DNA from: a virus
Direction: 5' to 3' (one strand)
IMG/VR virus record: IMGVR_UViG_3300020463_002645
Coordinates: 1 to 35,501 of that record
DNA: 35,501 nt
Part shown: piece after piece, positions 1 to 8,497 of the stretch
Layout: each line of letters starts with the position of its first letter
Numbering within the stretch: the stretch's first letter is position 1
Position numbers and translations under genes: made by a program
The notes under the pieces: model-generated
Told to the model about the DNA's origin: nothing
What the model saw: only the letters and a program-made list of their open reading frames with translations
Database searches by the model: none

Positions 1-2
1 AA

Positions 3-350
3 ATAATAAAATATTGGAAAGACTATTACAAAAGATACACGCCAAAAAGAACTCAGCAATGGCCAAGCATGGACGTAACATCTGCTATTGCTTTAAAGGT
101 TCTAGGTCTCGAAGATTATGCCGTTCATAATCAAGACACTATTCCTGTTGTTCATTTAAAACCAAAGATACAAGGTTTTGTAAATCCACCAAAACTTTGT
201 AGTGATATCTTTAACACTTACGTAGATCAAAAAGGAGACATATATGTTGCTAATTTTAAACAACACGGCATTGTGCATTATGTAGAACCTCAAATGTTAA
301 CAGAAAATAATATTAATATGCTTGAGAAAATATACGAGGAGCAAAACTAA
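3..350 (+). CDS. C-terminal part of a glycosyltransferase-like protein, cut by the left edge
   Basis: The frame is open to the left edge: from base 3 there are 22 sense codons before the first ATG at 69, so the ATG at 69 is probably internal and the gene begins outside the window. The visible product (about 115 residues) starts with WKDYYKRYTPKRTQQWPSMD and continues with DVTSAIALKVLGLEDYAVHN, a valine/proline stretch ending in HLKPKIQGF, and a tail with GDIYVANFKQHGIVHYVEPQ. This arrangement resembles, from memory, the C-terminal end of GT-A-like proteins in marine phages (a 'HMKP.IQGW' motif followed by 'N..QHG.FHY'). The catalytic half is not visible, so the assignment is tentative. It ends with a TAATG overlap onto the next gene, indicating co-transcription. 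Confidence 0.6.
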   Translation: MIKYWKDYYKRYTPKRTQQWPSMDVTSAIALKVLGLEDYAVHNQDTIPVVHLKPKIQGFVNPPKLCSDIFNTYVDQKGDIYVANFKQHGIVHYVEPQMLTENNINMLEKIYEEQN

Positions 351-877
351 TGGCAGAATTTTTTTTAACTTTTAACAAAGATACCGGAACGATACTTTCC
401 GTAGGTAGAGAACATGGTGACAATTTTATTCAAATCTCAGAACGTCAGGCTATTGAATTTCTTAATTTAGAAAAGAACACAATTGATTATCATGTCGTAT
501 GGAAAAATAAAAAACATACACTAGAAGAAAAAGCAAAAGTTCAGGTCAGTGAAAGTATAGTGGCGACGAACGATCATTATCAAATTCCGGAAAATAATAA
601 GGATTGTAACCTAATTTTCACACAAGACGAAAAAAATAATAAATGGATTATTACTGCAAATGATGACTTTATTACTGAAGTGACCAAATCCCCGGGACTA
701 TTTCAGAACATCTTTGTAACTGCACAAAATAATCCAAATATTTACTATGGATCAATAAGGGTTGATTTTGATTTTTTGAAAAATAAAAAGGAACTAGTTA
801 TCGAAAGCATGGCTGGAAAAAATTGCAGTCTTTATTGTAAAAATGTATATAACAATTATCAACACGTGAGGATGTAA
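350..877 (+). CDS. Hypothetical protein (175 aa), unknown function
   Basis: I do not recognise this protein. It starts on the last base of the upstream stop (TAATG) with a good Shine-Dalgarno (GAGGAG about 8 bases upstream) and its stop directly abuts the next ATG, so it is a real operon member. The sequence is rich in Asn, Lys and Asp with alternating hydrophobic residues, suggesting a mostly beta-strand soluble protein. No signal peptide, membrane segment or metal-binding cluster is visible. Two Cys near the C-terminus (NCSLYCKN) stand out. Lying between two glycosyltransferase-like genes, it may be a structural or accessory protein of the same surface or glycan module, but this is only positional inference. 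Confidence 0.7.
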   Translation: MAEFFLTFNKDTGTILSVGREHGDNFIQISERQAIEFLNLEKNTIDYHVVWKNKKHTLEEKAKVQVSESIVATNDHYQIPENNKDCNLIFTQDEKNNKWIITANDDFITEVTKSPGLFQNIFVTAQNNPNIYYGSIRVDFDFLKNKKELVIESMAGKNCSLYCKNVYNNYQHVRM

Positions 878-1798
878 ATGCAAAATTTTAAGGTCAAGGA
901 TTGTGATATTTTTTATTTGAGTTATGATGAGCCAAATGCAGAAAAAAATTATCATGACATATATCAAAAAGTTCCATGGGTAAAAAGAGTTCACGGTGTA
1001 AAAGGCTCAGATGCCGCTCACAAAGCCTGTGCAGAAAGATCAGATAAAGAAAGATTTATAACGGTAGATGGAGATAACATAATAAATGAAAAGTTTATTG
1101 ATGTATCTGTACCGTTTGATGATGATATTAATCTAGCAAATTGCGTAATAAGTTGGTGTGGATATAATGTTGTAAATGGATTGATATACGGCAATGGTGG
1201 ACTTAAATGTTGGCCAAAAGAATATGTTCTTAATATGAAGACTCACGAAAACGCTGATCCAGAAGACGTTGCTTCTCAAATAGATTTTTGTTGGGACATA
1301 AGATATCTACAAATGAACCACACTTACAGTGATGTATACAACAATCATACACCAGGGCAAGCCTGGAGAGCAGGTTTCAGAGAGGGAGTGAAAATGAGTC
1401 TTGATAGAGGTGCTAGAGTACCTATAGAAGAATTTAAAAAGAATCATTGGAAAAATTTAAATCGAATGTATATTTGGCAAATGGTCGGTGCAGATGTTGA
1501 AAATGGTATATGGGCAGTGTACGGCGCAAGGCAAGGCACTTATATGACAATGTGTACTGACTGGAATATTGTGCATACAAGAGATTTTGAATATCTAAAT
1601 GAGATGTGGCGAGATATTGAAAGCAAAATTTCGTTAAATAGCATTGAGGAAGAGATAATAAAGTTGGGTAACGACCTAATTGGAGAATTAGATATTCCTA
1701 TATCGCCAAAACCGTTGGATCCCCAGCAAAGTTCATTTTTTAAGAAAGTTTACAAAAATCCTTCCAGGGGAGTTGAGAGTTTTATCTCAAAAGAGTAA
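878..1798 (+). CDS. GT-A-like glycosyltransferase (306 aa)
   Basis: Probably a nucleotide-sugar-dependent glycosyltransferase. The N-terminus (residues 9-14, CDIFYL) begins a Rossmann-like strand. It is followed by VKRVHGVKG (35-43), then RFITVDGDN with an Asp-Gly-Asp at 64-66, which fits the metal/nucleotide-binding DxD motif of GT-A enzymes. NVVNGLIYGNGGLKCWP (97-113) and TPGQAWRAGFREG (158-170) follow and probably form the acceptor side. The same block order appears in the gene at 7068, so the two are paralogues. The start follows the upstream stop directly, with GAGGA nearby; the stop overlaps the next ATG (TAATG). The C-terminal 70 residues have no counterpart in the shorter paralogue. 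Donor and acceptor sugars cannot be inferred. Confidence 0.75.
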   Translation: MQNFKVKDCDIFYLSYDEPNAEKNYHDIYQKVPWVKRVHGVKGSDAAHKACAERSDKERFITVDGDNIINEKFIDVSVPFDDDINLANCVISWCGYNVVNGLIYGNGGLKCWPKEYVLNMKTHENADPEDVASQIDFCWDIRYLQMNHTYSDVYNNHTPGQAWRAGFREGVKMSLDRGARVPIEEFKKNHWKNLNRMYIWQMVGADVENGIWAVYGARQGTYMTMCTDWNIVHTRDFEYLNEMWRDIESKISLNSIEEEIIKLGNDLIGELDIPISPKPLDPQQSSFFKKVYKNPSRGVESFISKE

Positions 1799-4005
1799 TG
1801 GATAAAAAAGTTGTTTGTGCGATACCATGGATGCATTTGGCATTCGAACCTAGCGGCAAAGTAATACCTTGTTGTTTAACATCAACATTTGATTACTTTT
1901 CGGGCGATCTAAAAACACAAGCATTACCGGAAATTTGGAATAGTAAAAATCAACGTGACCTACGTTTGCAAATGATGAAAGGTGAAAAACCTGAAATTTG
2001 TAAAAAGTGCTACAAACAAGAAGACGCCACAGGACAGTCCGGACGTACACATCACAACAAACAAAACGAAGATTTAATAAAATTAATTCCGCAAATAACT
2101 GAAAAAAACGGTGCAGTGCCTGACATGAAATTGCGTTATTGGGATTTTAGATTTAGCAACTTATGTAATTTTAAATGTAGATCATGTGGCCCGAGATATA
2201 GTTCTTCTTGGGTACCTGATGCAAAAAAAATGGGTTGGATTACCGAACACGCAGAAAAAAAAGTTTTAAATATTGACGAAACAACCTTTCCTTCAAAACT
2301 TGATTTCCTCGAAGAGCAAGTAAAATACGTTAAAAGAATTTACTTTGCAGGCGGCGAACCCTTAATGATGCCAGAACATTGGAAAGTTCTTGAAATGTTA
2401 GATGCTAATAAGAAATATGATGTGCGTATTGATTACAATACAAATGTTTCTAAATTAGATTATGCAGGTAAAAATGTTATTGATTATTGGAAAAAATGGG
2501 ATACACACAACGGACCAAGAATAAATGTTTGGCCCAGTATCGACGAAATAGGACCACGTGCAGAAGTTATTCGTTCAGGCACAGTGTGGTCACGTGTAGA
2601 GGCAAATTTGAAAAAACTTGCAGGTTTAAAAAAACATATTGCTATAGAACCATCAATCACAGTGGGAGCAATGAACGTATTCAGATTACCAGAAATTATT
2701 AATCATTTGACTGAACTCGGTGTTATTGGTGAGCACCCTTATCAAAGTTATGCAAACTTTTATTTAAATTTATTGGAATGGCCATCACATTTCCATATGC
2801 ACATCTTAAGTAATAAATTTAGAGCACAAATAAAAGAAAAATTAAAGAAATTTGTTGGCGAATATAATAAGAAATGGGACACAGACATAGGCCCTAGATT
2901 CGATCAAATATTTGTAGAACTAGATAGATCACACAACGTAAAACAGGCGAAACTTTTTCTAGAAAAGACTAATCAATTAGACACAATTAGAGACGAGTGG
3001 ACTTTTAAAACTATTCCAGAGATGGAAGATGTGAGAAGATTTTACCCAGGTATCTATAAAAGGTCAGAGATGATAGAAATTAAGCAGGCCAAATCTGCAT
3101 TTTACTTAACATGGGTCATTAATAATATTTGTACAAACAAATGCAGTTATTGTCCACCTAGTCTGCATAACGGAAAAAATCATCACTATGATTGGAATCA
3201 GGCCAAAAAATTTATTAACAACTTGTTTGCAAAACATAAAAGCATACATTGTTCTATCGCAGGCGGTGAGCCGTCGGTAAGTCCATTTTTTCCTGAACTT
3301 GTAAAAATGGTTCACAATAAAGGACACACTGTTGGAGTCACAACTAATCTTGCAAAGAGTATTAGATATTGGAAAGAAGTATCACCATATCTAACTTACG
3401 TATCTTCAAGTTATCATCCTAGTTTCGAAGACAAAGAATTTTTAAAAAAAGTTTTGGTGTGTGCAAGAAGCACTAAAACTTATGTTAGAGTAATGATGGA
3501 TACAAGACATTGGGACAAGGCAGTTGATATGTACGAAACTTGTAAAGAATTAAAATATGTGACAACAGAGCCGGTAAAAATATTAGATTGGAATGAAGGT
3601 GATTTTACAGGATGTGATTACAACAAAGAACAACTGGAATGGTTTGAGAAAAATTCAAAAATTAATGGCGAATTCAAAGAAGCGATCTATAGAAAAAACA
3701 ACATAGGTGGCCATTTTTATTATTCAGATGGTACAATAGATGAATATGGCGATGCAAACGAACTTGTTAATAAAGGGAAAAATGATTTTAGAGGTTGGTC
3801 TTGCGACATAGGATTGAAAAGTTTATTTGTAGATTACAATGGAAGCATAAGGAAAGCAAATTGTAGACAGGGAGATATAGTAGGTTATCTGCAAAAACAA
3901 GATGACATTGTTTGGCCAAAGCAACCTGAGATATGTTCGATTAAAAGATGCCATTGTTCAACAGATGTATATGTAGACAAAAGGAAACCAAAATATGGAC
4001 AGTAA
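1798..4005 (+). CDS. Double radical SAM protein: twitch-rSAM fused to rSAM-twitch (735 aa)
   Basis: Two complete radical SAM enzymes in one chain. Residues 1-75 carry an N-terminal cysteine module (C7, C25-C26, C68 and C71, with a PEIWNS helix between) of the N-terminal twitch/SPASM type, expected to hold an auxiliary Fe-S cluster. The first radical SAM core has C123/C127/C130 and AGGEP at 184-188. That half closes near 400-420 with a 'KTIPEMEDVRRFYP' segment like the C-termini of the stand-alone members downstream. A second core follows: C445/C449/C452, AGGEP at 488-492, and a C-terminal module with C669, C689, C713, C718 and C720, matching the stand-alone gene at 8697 in layout. The join therefore looks like a fusion of two family members. 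Substrate unknown. It overlaps both neighbours (1 and 11 bases). Confidence 0.92.
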   Translation: MDKKVVCAIPWMHLAFEPSGKVIPCCLTSTFDYFSGDLKTQALPEIWNSKNQRDLRLQMMKGEKPEICKKCYKQEDATGQSGRTHHNKQNEDLIKLIPQITEKNGAVPDMKLRYWDFRFSNLCNFKCRSCGPRYSSSWVPDAKKMGWITEHAEKKVLNIDETTFPSKLDFLEEQVKYVKRIYFAGGEPLMMPEHWKVLEMLDANKKYDVRIDYNTNVSKLDYAGKNVIDYWKKWDTHNGPRINVWPSIDEIGPRAEVIRSGTVWSRVEANLKKLAGLKKHIAIEPSITVGAMNVFRLPEIINHLTELGVIGEHPYQSYANFYLNLLEWPSHFHMHILSNKFRAQIKEKLKKFVGEYNKKWDTDIGPRFDQIFVELDRSHNVKQAKLFLEKTNQLDTIRDEWTFKTIPEMEDVRRFYPGIYKRSEMIEIKQAKSAFYLTWVINNICTNKCSYCPPSLHNGKNHHYDWNQAKKFINNLFAKHKSIHCSIAGGEPSVSPFFPELVKMVHNKGHTVGVTTNLAKSIRYWKEVSPYLTYVSSSYHPSFEDKEFLKKVLVCARSTKTYVRVMMDTRHWDKAVDMYETCKELKYVTTEPVKILDWNEGDFTGCDYNKEQLEWFEKNSKINGEFKEAIYRKNNIGGHFYYSDGTIDEYGDANELVNKGKNDFRGWSCDIGLKSLFVDYNGSIRKANCRQGDIVGYLQKQDDIVWPKQPEICSIKRCHCSTDVYVDKRKPKYGQ

Positions 4006-4729
4006 AACTTTTTTCATACAAGGATGTAGCCATTGTAGTGGTGCAGAATTACCTGGAGATACAGGCCATGGTTTAGTATACGATAAAAGTTGGCCAAATA
4101 AAGTAGCCACAAATTTAAATGCAGGAGAAATTGTAAATCGTGCTTCACCTGGCAGTTCAAATGACTGGATTATTGAGGATACAATAAATTATGTGCTTGA
4201 TAATAAAGATAAAGATATTTTTGTATTACTTGGGTTCACAGGATCGGATAGAATATATTTAAAACATCTGGCGTATCAAAATTCAAAACCATATGGAAGG
4301 GCAATTTTAACGCCTGGAATAATCGACGACAAAAAATTCCAGGATGAAAATCTACTCACAGAACATCATGATATGTATAAAAGTTTACTCCAAACAGACT
4401 GGGGCACATGGCACCAAATACAACTTAGATTTTTTAGACAAGTAAATTATATTCAAACCTTTTTACAAGATAACAATATTCCTCATTTGTTCGTAACAAC
4501 AATATTTCCACTAGATGCTAGGTATAAAAAATTTGGTGAATTTAAATGGCTATATGATAAAATGGATAAGAAAAATTTATATGGAGATTTTAGCAAAGAC
4601 ACTTGTTACTACGAAATACTTAAAGATAAGTTTAGGGTAAACGAAATGTTTCATATAGGACAAGAAGGACAAGATCATTTTGCGAATTTAATTACGGAGT
4701 ATATAAAAACAAATGATTTACTACACTAA
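3995..4729 (+). CDS. SGNH-hydrolase-like protein (244 aa)
   Basis: Likely an SGNH/GDSL-fold esterase or deacetylase-like protein. The N-terminus FFIQGCSHCSGAEL puts Ser12 right after the first strand, in the block I position of the fold. RASPGSSND (49-57) supplies a block II Gly/Asn. LLGFTGSDR (78-86) resembles block III of phage versions, and MFHIGQEGQDHF near residues 218-229 resembles the C-terminal His block. The usual Asp two residues before the catalytic His (DxxH) is not clear, so activity is uncertain. The start has an AGGAA ribosome binding site and overlaps the double radical SAM gene by 11 bases; the end overlaps the next gene by 17. In glycan clusters such enzymes often remove or transfer O-acetyl groups, which fits the neighbours but is inference. 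Confidence 0.65.
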   Translation: MDSKTFFIQGCSHCSGAELPGDTGHGLVYDKSWPNKVATNLNAGEIVNRASPGSSNDWIIEDTINYVLDNKDKDIFVLLGFTGSDRIYLKHLAYQNSKPYGRAILTPGIIDDKKFQDENLLTEHHDMYKSLLQTDWGTWHQIQLRFFRQVNYIQTFLQDNNIPHLFVTTIFPLDARYKKFGEFKWLYDKMDKKNLYGDFSKDTCYYEILKDKFRVNEMFHIGQEGQDHFANLITEYIKTNDLLH

Positions 4730-5930
4730 AAATCCTGAAAATTATTTAAGGGATGGATGGAAAACATATCCCAGTGAGTATCGTGAATTAAATGAAGAAA
4801 TAAAATTTCCGTTTGTGGAACATTTTACATCTAGTCTCACAATTCCTGATGAAAATTTTATATGGTTTTTTGAATTAAGACACCCGTTTATTTTAAAAAA
4901 TTTAGACAAGTATGTTTTTCCACCAGAAATAGTAGATGCAATTAAGGAAAAAACCTGTAAGATATTAGTGCTAGGGTGGATGGAAAATTGGGGCATAAAA
5001 GAATTTAAAATTCTATTCGAATATTTTAGTAAACAGATACCAGATCTTGAACACAATGATTTTGTATATGCAACTGCCAGTGCAGAAGATTACAGTGATG
5101 AAAAGTTTAATCATTTCTATGCTAACAGGATGGAAAGACAATGGCATGAAATTTTTTATCCTAAAATTGCCAGAAAAGCAAAAAAATTTAAAAAAATAAA
5201 AGATTTTATTTGTCTTAATCGTAGACCTGCATGGCATAGATTTTTGACTGTCTCATTGCTCTGGGAATGGAGGCGTTTAGGCTACATCAGTCATCTCGCT
5301 AAAGATTCAAAACTAAATGATGATTACTATGGTACGGAAACAGCAGAAAATCATTACACAAAGGCATTTGATGTGTTTAAATCATGCGATCCGTTTCCGC
5401 ATACGATTAGCAAAAAATTTACACGACAAGTTGAAAAAGAATTGCCTATGATTTTAAAACATGATAGACATAAAATACTAGAAGGAGCAAATCCAAACAA
5501 AGACACAGATGCACCAAAATATCTTGAATCATGGATCCATATTGTCACAGAAACAAGAATGGAAACGCATACGGAAATGGACGGCTTGGTAGATAGATTT
5601 GTAAGTGAAAAAACTTTTAAACCCATGTTTTACAAGCAACCTTTTATAATTGTAGGACAATACAAGATACTAGAATCATTGCGGAAATGGGGATATAAAA
5701 CCTATGGTACTTTTTTTAATGAAGAATATGATAACACTAAAAATGGTTCCTTTCGTACGCAAAAAGCGATACAAAATATGCAAAGGTGGTTGAGTCTCAC
5801 GCCGGCGGGCAAGGAAGCAATGTACAAAGAACATGAACACGTGTTTGAACATAATTTTAATCATCTAATGAAAAGGGGAAAAGAATTAGAAAAGAATTTA
5901 CACGAGCACATACAAGGAGTTTTCAAATGA
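4713..5930 (+). CDS. Putative glycosyltransferase with SEK..KP motif (405 aa)
   Basis: Probably a glycosyltransferase of the broad GT-B-like class that includes fucosyltransferase- and exostosin-like phage and mimivirus proteins. FICLNRRPAWHR (165-176) forms the start of the nucleotide-sugar-binding half. FVSEKTFKPMFYKQPFIIVG (296-315), followed by a GYKTYGTFFNEEYD-type segment to residue 340, is the recognisable C-terminal block, in which Glu299 and Lys300 would contact the donor. The last 60 residues are charged and helical. It overlaps the upstream gene by 17 bases and the downstream ATG by 4 (ATGA), so it is translationally coupled to the sugar dehydrogenase that follows. The exact GT family was not resolved; an inactive or regulatory homologue is possible. 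Confidence 0.6.
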   Translation: MIYYTKNPENYLRDGWKTYPSEYRELNEEIKFPFVEHFTSSLTIPDENFIWFFELRHPFILKNLDKYVFPPEIVDAIKEKTCKILVLGWMENWGIKEFKILFEYFSKQIPDLEHNDFVYATASAEDYSDEKFNHFYANRMERQWHEIFYPKIARKAKKFKKIKDFICLNRRPAWHRFLTVSLLWEWRRLGYISHLAKDSKLNDDYYGTETAENHYTKAFDVFKSCDPFPHTISKKFTRQVEKELPMILKHDRHKILEGANPNKDTDAPKYLESWIHIVTETRMETHTEMDGLVDRFVSEKTFKPMFYKQPFIIVGQYKILESLRKWGYKTYGTFFNEEYDNTKNGSFRTQKAIQNMQRWLSLTPAGKEAMYKEHEHVFEHNFNHLMKRGKELEKNLHEHIQGVFK

Positions 5931-7075
5931 AAGTTTCATTTATAGGACTAGGTAAACTTGGTATGCCTTGTGCAGAAACTATTGCAAAAAGAGGTTGGAA
6001 CATCGTAAATGGCTACGACATCGTAGATAAGAAAAGTAAGTTTGTAAAGATTAAAAAGAATTTAGCAGATGCAGTCAAAGGATCCGAGATAGTTTTTGTG
6101 GCAACACCAACTCCACATGACAATGATTATGGAGGAGAAAAACCTGTAAGTCATTTAGAGCCTAAAGATTTTGATTACAGCAGTGTTATAGAAGTTCTAA
6201 AACAATGTAATAATCTAATGAATAAAAAACAATTACTTGTTTTAGTTTCTACAGTGTTACCAGGCACGACTAGAAAGAATTTCGCCCCACTAGTCACAAA
6301 AACAAATTTTGTTTACAATCCTTACCTAATTGCAATGGGCACAGTGAAGGAAGACTTTTTGAATCCAGAAATGATAATGATAGGAACTGAAAAGGGCGGA
6401 AAATCAAAACAGGCCTTAAAATTAACAGAATTTTATAAAAATGTTCTAGGACATGAACCAAGGACAGAGTATTGTACCTGGGACGAGTGCGAGGCAATAA
6501 AAATCTTTTACAACACATTTATAAGCACAAAAATTGCTTTGGTAAACATGATACAAGATGTTGCAGTAAAAAATGGAAATATTAATGTTGATAATGTAAC
6601 CAAGGCTTTAAGTGCCAGTACAAATAGGATTATAAGTCAGAAATATATGACGGCAGGTATGGGAGACGGCGGCAGTTGTCATCCACGTGATAATATAGCA
6701 TTACGTTGGTTATCAAAGCGATTGAACTTGAATTATGATATATTCAGTGCTATAATTGAAGCGAGAGAGATGCAGGCAAAAAATATGGCAACAGAAATTT
6801 TAAAGCATGGTAAAGTAATACATTTTACATCAGATTCATACAAGCCAGGTACTACAATGACGGATGGATCGTATTCATTATTAGTACAACATTACATTAG
6901 AGAACTAGGTGGTGTAGTGTCATATGGTTTTGATCAGCCAATAGATGTACACGTTCTTACACACCCGGGTGATAGTGTTGAATTATCTGACGGAAAAGGA
7001 ATTATTTTTGATCCATGGAGAAAGTATCCTAAGGGTAGCAACGTTATTCATTATGGAGACAACGACAATGTATGA
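5927..7075 (+). CDS. UDP-glucose/GDP-mannose 6-dehydrogenase family (382 aa)
   Basis: NAD-dependent oxidation of a nucleotide sugar to the uronic acid. The N-terminal Rossmann motif is GLGKLG (residues 7-12). STVLPGT at 108-114 and NPYLIAMG at 131-138 match the conserved family blocks. EAIKIFYNT around Lys192 gives the active-site lysine, and GGSCHPRD (248-255) contains the catalytic Cys251; most members read GGSCFPKD, so the His after Cys is unusual. At 382 residues it is slightly shorter than typical Ugd (about 390-450), with the C-terminal sugar-binding domain reduced. A strong AGGAG sits 8 bases before the start. It is flanked by two glycosyltransferase-like genes, consistent with supplying an activated uronic acid. 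UDP-glucose versus GDP-mannose or an N-acetylated sugar cannot be told apart here. Confidence 0.88.
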   Translation: MKVSFIGLGKLGMPCAETIAKRGWNIVNGYDIVDKKSKFVKIKKNLADAVKGSEIVFVATPTPHDNDYGGEKPVSHLEPKDFDYSSVIEVLKQCNNLMNKKQLLVLVSTVLPGTTRKNFAPLVTKTNFVYNPYLIAMGTVKEDFLNPEMIMIGTEKGGKSKQALKLTEFYKNVLGHEPRTEYCTWDECEAIKIFYNTFISTKIALVNMIQDVAVKNGNINVDNVTKALSASTNRIISQKYMTAGMGDGGSCHPRDNIALRWLSKRLNLNYDIFSAIIEAREMQAKNMATEILKHGKVIHFTSDSYKPGTTMTDGSYSLLVQHYIRELGGVVSYGFDQPIDVHVLTHPGDSVELSDGKGIIFDPWRKYPKGSNVIHYGDNDNV

Positions 7076-7748
7076 TTGTGTTTTTATAAGTTACAAAGAA
7101 ACAAACAAAGAAGAAAACTGGAAAAAGTTGTCTAGCAGATTCCCTATGTCTAAAAGGGTTGATGGCGTACAAGGAATACACCAGGCACACATTGTAGGCG
7201 CAAAATTGTGTAATACAAATATGTTTTGGATTATAGACGGAGATGCAGTGCTTACAGACGAATTCGATATGTCGTATGTTGCAGATTCTTGGGATGAAGA
7301 TATTGTCCATGTATGGAGGTGCCAAAATCCTGTCAATGGATTAGTGTACGGATATGGCGGAGTGAAATTATTTCCACGTCTGTTAACTATTAACATGGAT
7401 ACTAATAGAACTGACATGACAACAAGTATAAGCAACAAATTTAGAGCAATGCCAAAAGTAAGTAACACAACAAACTTTAATACGTCACCTTTTGAAACTT
7501 GGAAGTCTGCGTTTAGAGAATGTTGTAAGTTATCATCTAAAATTATTGATAGACAAAAAAATACAGAAACTGAATCAAGATTGAATACATGGTGCAGTGT
7601 TGGCTATGATTCTCCGTTTGGTGAATATGCAATTAAAGGTGCAAAGCAAGGGAGACTGTTCGGAGAAACAAATAAAAAAGATGTTAGTCAACTTAAGAAA
7701 ATTAATGATTTTAAATGGCTAGAAGAAAGATTTTATGAAAACGCATGA
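7068..7748 (+). CDS. GT-A-like glycosyltransferase, short paralogue (226 aa)
   Basis: A paralogue of the protein at 878. Shared blocks in the same order are DCVFISY (3-9), KRVDGVQG (29-36), FWIIDGDA with the Asp-Gly-Asp at 57-59 (putative DxD), NPVNGLVYGYGGVKLFP (87-103) and SPFETWKSAFREC (140-152). The frame is open upstream to 6945, but I chose the ATG at 7068: GGAG lies 9 bases before it, the conserved strand begins immediately after it, and it leaves only an 8-base overlap with the dehydrogenase. An alternative start is 7053. It lacks the long C-terminal tail of its paralogue. It probably transfers a sugar from a nucleotide donor, possibly the uronic acid made by the upstream enzyme; this is inference from position. 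Confidence 0.72.
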   Translation: MYDCVFISYKETNKEENWKKLSSRFPMSKRVDGVQGIHQAHIVGAKLCNTNMFWIIDGDAVLTDEFDMSYVADSWDEDIVHVWRCQNPVNGLVYGYGGVKLFPRLLTINMDTNRTDMTTSISNKFRAMPKVSNTTNFNTSPFETWKSAFRECCKLSSKIIDRQKNTETESRLNTWCSVGYDSPFGEYAIKGAKQGRLFGETNKKDVSQLKKINDFKWLEERFYENA

Positions 7749-8496
7749 ACTTTTAGATAGATTAGAATTACTATATCCTGATAATGAAATGTTACAGGAT
7801 CTCAGACGTGCATTTGTAGACAACGACAGGAATAGTTTGCAAAGACTTATCGGCAATATTAATCCAACAGAAATTACAAACGCAGTAAGAATGCTTGAAG
7901 GCAACAAAGATTTTGTAGAGGATTCTTTATCACAAGGACAAATTAAAAGTAAACTTTGGTTAATAAATGAATTAAAAAAATTACAACTAGATTTGGGCAC
8001 TGTTTTTTTATGCGCCGGCTGGTATGCTATATTGGCAACTTTAATATTCGAAAATAATATTAAAGTTACTAAAATTAGAAGTTTTGATATAGATAAAACT
8101 GTGTTAGCCATTGCTGAAAGATTTAATAAAAAATGGGTATTAGAAGATTGGAAATTTAAACCTGCTTTGTATGACATACATGATATAAATTTTAATGAAT
8201 TTACGTACAATGTTACTAGAACAGATGGACAGGTGAGAGAACTTACAGATAAACCAGACACAATCATTAATACTTCATGTGAACACATTGAGAATTTTAG
8301 TGATTGGTATAGAAAAATTCCTGCAGGTAAACTTTTAATATTACAAACCAACAATTATTTTGATCTTCAAGAGCACGTAAACTGTTCGGACAGTCTAGCA
8401 AGTTTTGGAGACACAACACCAATGGAACAAGTGCTGTATGAAGGATCATTAGATTGTGGACAATATGTGAGGTTTATGCGAATTGGCATTAGATAA
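7735..8496 (+). CDS. SAM-dependent methyltransferase-like protein (253 aa)
   Basis: Probably a class I Rossmann-fold methyltransferase. An N-terminal helical region (1-85) precedes LGTVFLCAGWYAILATLIF (87-105), where AGWYA stands in for the glycine-rich SAM loop. SFDIDKTVLAIAERF (116-130) supplies the acidic residue Asp118 at the end of strand 2. KPDTIINTSCEHIENFSDWY (173-192) fits the motif IV region, and GKLLILQTNNYF (198-209) fits a later strand. The glycine-rich loop is less regular than usual, so the substrate and even catalysis are uncertain. It overlaps the upstream gene by 14 bases and ends one base before the next ATG. Possible roles are sugar or peptide methylation in the same pathway. 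Confidence 0.65.
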   Translation: MKTHELLDRLELLYPDNEMLQDLRRAFVDNDRNSLQRLIGNINPTEITNAVRMLEGNKDFVEDSLSQGQIKSKLWLINELKKLQLDLGTVFLCAGWYAILATLIFENNIKVTKIRSFDIDKTVLAIAERFNKKWVLEDWKFKPALYDIHDINFNEFTYNVTRTDGQVRELTDKPDTIINTSCEHIENFSDWYRKIPAGKLLILQTNNYFDLQEHVNCSDSLASFGDTTPMEQVLYEGSLDCGQYVRFMRIGIR

Positions 8497-8497
8497 T

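Noticed and set aside
5927-7075. Ordinary bacterial capsule locus as the whole explanation
   Set aside because: No flippase, polymerase, initiating transferase or membrane protein typical of capsule/O-antigen loci is present, and the late-promoter octamer and gene packing fit a phage better.
7091-8354. Long antisense reading frames (7091-7468 and 7719-8354 on the - strand)
   Set aside because: They lie wholly opposite well-supported + strand genes with recognisable motifs, have no family resemblance and no spacing to be expressed; they are shadows of AT-rich coding DNA.
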